A stretch of 8,695 nt of DNA from Limisphaerales bacterium (GTDB taxonomy: Bacteria; Verrucomicrobiota; Verrucomicrobiia; Limisphaerales; UBA8199). The stretch spans positions 1 to 8,695 of the forward strand of contig JANXQE010000240.1 in the NCBI GenBank assembly GCA_025356925.1, in the 5' to 3' direction. Within the stretch, counting starts at the first letter, position 1. Each line of letters starts with the position of its first letter. Of the stretch, positions 6,761 to 8,695 are shown one piece after another. Position numbers and translations under genes: made by a program. The notes beneath the pieces were generated by a model, which saw only the letters and a list, made by a program, of their open reading frames with translations, was not told the DNA's origin and searched no databases.

Positions 6761-7384
6761 ATGACCTCGACCAACTACCGGGTGCGTCGCGCCACGCTGG
6801 ATGACCTTGGCCAATTGATGGCGCTTTGGCAGTCCATGCATTACCCCGCAAATGATTTGGCCAAGCGGATTACGGAGTTCCAGGTGGCCGAGAATGCGGA
6901 TTTGACGATCGTCGGGGCGGTCGGCTTGCAGATCATCGATCGCCAGGGCCGTGTGCACAGCGAGGCATTCACGGATTTCGCCCTGGCGGATACCTTGCGC
7001 CCGCAGCTCTGGGAACGGCTGCAGTCGGTCGCAACCAATCACGGTCTGGTCCGTCTCTGGACCCAGGAGCAGGCGCCGTTCTGGAGTCGCCGCGAACTGG
7101 GCAACGCCGACGCCGAGGCGTTGGAGAAACTTCCCGCTGCCTGGCGCGCGCTGACGGGACACTGGCTTACCCTTAAACTCAAGGAAGATCTCGAGGAAGT
7201 GATCTCGGCGGACAAGGAGTTCGCGCTATTCATGGAGTCCGAGCGGCAGCGGACCCAGCGATCGTTTCAGCAGGCGCGGGCGCTCAAGTTCATCGCCACG
7301 CTCGTCGCGCTGGCCGTGTTGGCGCTCGTCATGGTTGGGGCATTTATCGTCATCCGGAAAAATCCCCAACTGCTCCATCGTTGA
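6761..7384 (+). CDS. GNAT-like domain protein with C-terminal membrane anchor
   Basis: A 207-residue protein. The first ~100 residues look like a GNAT acetyltransferase fold: the opening YRVRRATLDDLGQLMALWQ (6-24) is typical of the first strand and helix, followed by strands around 48-60 (LTIVGAVGLQIID). The usual acetyl-CoA loop (Q/R-x-x-G-x-G/A) is not visible where expected; the sequence there reads FALADTLRPQLWERL. Enzyme activity is therefore doubtful, and a degenerate or purely binding domain is possible. Residues about 141-177 are charged and helical, perhaps a coiled coil. Residues 178-198 form one strongly hydrophobic helix rich in Leu, Val and Ala, followed by a short tail RKNPQLLHR. 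That predicts a tail-anchored protein with its bulk in the cytoplasm. The start ATG lacks a strong ribosome-binding site. The 3' end overlaps lipA on the other strand by 35 nt. Specific function unknown. Confidence 0.65.
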   Translation: MTSTNYRVRRATLDDLGQLMALWQSMHYPANDLAKRITEFQVAENADLTIVGAVGLQIIDRQGRVHSEAFTDFALADTLRPQLWERLQSVATNHGLVRLWTQEQAPFWSRRELGNADAEALEKLPAAWRALTGHWLTLKLKEDLEEVISADKEFALFMESERQRTQRSFQQARALKFIATLVALAVLALVMVGAFIVIRKNPQLLHR

Positions 7385-8267
7385 GGGAAGCGTGGACTTC
7401 GTCGGCGTGATAAGAACTGCGCACCATTGGGTCGCTGGCGACGTGCATAAAACCCAGGTTCCTGGCCTGCTGGCCGTAAACCGCAAACCTTTCCGGGCTG
7501 ACAAACTCGACGACCGGCAAATGCTGGAGGGTCGGTTGGAGATATTGGCCGAGGGTTAAGATATCGCATCCCGCTTGGCGGAGATCCCGCAAAGCCGTGG
7601 CTAGTTCCACTTCGGTCTCGCCCAGGCCAAGCATCAGCCCCGATTTGGTGTAGATCGAATCGCCGCGTCTTGACTTCACCTTGCTCAAGACGCTAAGCGA
7701 GCGGTCGTACGTGGCTCGCGAGCGAACCGAAGGCGTCAGGCGCCGGACCGTCTCGAGGTTGTGATTGAAAATATGGGGCTCGGCGGCCAGCACCAGGTCG
7801 ATGGAGGAATCGCGATCATTGAAATCGGGCGTTAATACTTCAATCACGGTCCCCGGATTCAATTCTCTGACCGCGTCGATGGTTCGCCCAAAATGTCCGG
7901 CCCCACCGTCGGCCAGGTCGTCCCGAGCCACCGCGGTGATGACGACGTGTTTGAGGCCCATGCGGCGGGTCGCTTCCGCCACTCGCTGGGGTTCGTCGGC
8001 CTCGAGCGCGAGCGGCTTCGCCGTGGTGACGGCGCAAAAGCCGCAGGCGCGCGTGCAGCGGTCGCCGGCGATCATGAAGGTTGCGGTGCCCTTGCTCCAG
8101 CATTCCCAGTGGTTTGGGCACTTCGCGCTCTGGCAGACCGTATGCAAATTCAGTTCATCCAGCAGGGCGCGGGTGTGAGCGAACCCATCCGTCGTGGGCA
8201 GGCGGATGCGCAACCATTCAGGCAGGCGCGGGCGCGCGAGCGGCTCAACGGGCTTCGGTGCGGGCAT
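7350..8267 (-). CDS. lipA: Lipoyl synthase LipA
   Basis: A 305-residue radical SAM enzyme that inserts two sulfur atoms into protein-bound octanoyl groups to make the lipoyl cofactor. Seen: the auxiliary 4Fe-4S cluster motif C-x4-C-x5-C (C45, C50, C56, in VCQSAKCPNHWEC), the radical SAM motif C-x3-C-x2-C (C71, C75, C78, in CTRACGFC), and the C-terminal RSSYHADE (283-290), whose serine ligates the auxiliary cluster. These are diagnostic, and length is normal (E. coli 321 aa). I chose the ATG at 8267, which has GGA eight bases upstream inside the preceding gene; an upstream in-frame ATG at 8342 would overlap the glutaredoxin gene by 98 nt. The glutaredoxin frame overlaps the start by 23 nt, so translation is probably coupled. 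gcvH, a natural substrate carrier, lies just upstream. No lipB or lplA is in view. The C-terminus overlaps the opposing GNAT-like gene. Confidence 0.97.
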   Translation of the reverse strand: MPAPKPVEPLARPRLPEWLRIRLPTTDGFAHTRALLDELNLHTVCQSAKCPNHWECWSKGTATFMIAGDRCTRACGFCAVTTAKPLALEADEPQRVAEATRRMGLKHVVITAVARDDLADGGAGHFGRTIDAVRELNPGTVIEVLTPDFNDRDSSIDLVLAAEPHIFNHNLETVRRLTPSVRSRATYDRSLSVLSKVKSRRGDSIYTKSGLMLGLGETEVELATALRDLRQAGCDILTLGQYLQPTLQHLPVVEFVSPERFAVYGQQARNLGFMHVASDPMVRSSYHADEVHASLNDGAVGDFSG

Positions 8268-8523
8268 TCTTTCGTTCCAGTTTAGTCCAAAAATCCGCCA
8301 GTTGATCCGGGCCGAAGTCCGCCAGGATCTCGCCATCGACATCGATCACCGGCGCCAGGTCCTGTCCGGAAAGGCGAATCATCTCATCGAACGCGGATTC
8401 GTCAGCAATAACGTCCACTTTTTCGTACGCCACGCCATGGTCATCCAGCCACCTCACCGCTTTGTCACACCAACCGCAATAGGGTTTGATAAAAAGCCGG
8501 ATGCTTCGAGGTTTCACGTCCAT
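8245..8523 (-). CDS. Small glutaredoxin-like protein (CGWC)
   Basis: A 92-residue thioredoxin-fold protein. Seen: the first strand RLFIKPYCGWC with the dithiol active site C16-G-W-C19, a helix to about residue 30, strand YEKVDVIAD (33-41), and LAPVIDVDGEILADFG, in which Pro58 is the likely cis-proline. The usual glutaredoxin TVP is replaced by LAP, and the classical GG-(D/S)-D glutathione-binding turn is not evident, so glutathione use is uncertain; a glutaredoxin-like thiol reductant is the safest description. It starts 25 nt after gcvH and overlaps lipA by 23 nt, so it is most likely in one operon with both. Inferred role: reduction or iron-sulfur support for LipA, or an unrelated housekeeping role. 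The Arg/Lys-rich tail (KLERKNARTEAR) is beyond the fold and partly overlaps lipA. Confidence 0.85.
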   Translation of the reverse strand: MDVKPRSIRLFIKPYCGWCDKAVRWLDDHGVAYEKVDVIADESAFDEMIRLSGQDLAPVIDVDGEILADFGPDQLADFWTKLERKNARTEAR

Positions 8524-8548
8524 ACTGTCCCAGACCTGGCCTGGTTTT

Positions 8549-8695
8549 TCAACCGCCGATCTGCGTCCGATACTGTTCCGGACTCAGCAAGGCGTCGGCT
8601 TCGGATGGTTTCGAAAGTTTGATTTTGTAAAACCAGCCGCCCGCGTAAGGTTCGCTGTTGACCTGCGCGGGGTTGTCGACCACCGTCTTGTTCAC
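8549..8695 (-). CDS. gcvH: Glycine cleavage system H protein, C-terminal part (5' end outside window)
   Basis: The last 48 codons of an H protein, the lipoyl-bearing carrier that shuttles the aminomethyl group between the P, T and L proteins of glycine cleavage. The visible part reads VNKTVVDNPAQVNSEPY, then GGWFYKIKLS, and ends LLSPEQYRTQIGG before the stop. It follows the family pattern of VN..L.DNP..VN.DPY, GW..KI and ALL....Y...IGG. The lipoyl-lysine (in the ETVK region) lies upstream and is outside the window. It is first in view of the gcvH-glutaredoxin-lipA run. The family is cytoplasmic. Confidence 0.93.
   Translation of the reverse strand: MNKTVVDNPAQVNSEPYAGGWFYKIKLSKPSEADALLSPEQYRTQIGG

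Noticed and set aside
6494..7162. Upstream extension of the oligopeptidase frame to a 942-residue protein
   Set aside because: The extra 223 residues are antisense to the plus-strand gene at 6761 and precede a clear signal peptide, so the ATG at 6493 is the better start.

Overview
The window is a GC-rich stretch of bacterial chromosome, densely packed with ordinary metabolic genes. The gene set and the composite hairpin repeat between two convergent genes would fit a member of the Verrucomicrobiota or a related phylum. That is a guess from memory and gene style, not something the sequence proves. No phage, transposase, CRISPR, rRNA or tRNA was found.

Left block, plus strand (1-3966): the end of a dihydrolipoamide-dehydrogenase-type flavoprotein, then a glycolate/2-hydroxyacid oxidase FAD subunit (glcD), its iron-sulfur partner (glcF) and a KDPG/4-hydroxy-2-oxoglutarate aldolase (eda). 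Gaps are short (13 and about 51 nt), and eda overlaps glcF by ATGA, so this looks like one operon. Glycolate oxidation gives glyoxylate, and aldol cleavage of 4-hydroxy-2-oxoglutarate gives glyoxylate plus pyruvate, so a shared role in 2-oxo/2-hydroxyacid catabolism is plausible. The first ~40 codons of glcF look wrong in the annotated frame, and a different frame carries the protein-like signal there.

Intergenic block (3967-4333): no believable gene. It holds two composite hairpin units of about 84 nt with the same internal architecture, in inverted orientation, resembling REP/BIME-type extragenic palindromes.

Middle block: a secreted prolyl oligopeptidase (S9A) on the minus strand, divergent from a plus-strand protein with a GNAT-like N-terminal part and a C-terminal membrane helix. 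The 267-nt spacer between them must hold both promoters, if both genes have one.

Right block, minus strand (8695 to 7350): the end of gcvH, a small CGWC glutaredoxin and lipA, tightly spaced and probably co-transcribed. GcvH carries the lipoyl arm and LipA builds it, so the cluster is about lipoylation, with a redox protein placed between acceptor and enzyme. lipA overlaps the GNAT-like gene tail to tail by 35 nt.

Nothing here is clearly a new biological system. The points most worth a second look are the inverted composite repeat, the frame switch at the start of glcF, the gcvH-glutaredoxin-lipA order and the membrane-anchored GNAT-like protein.
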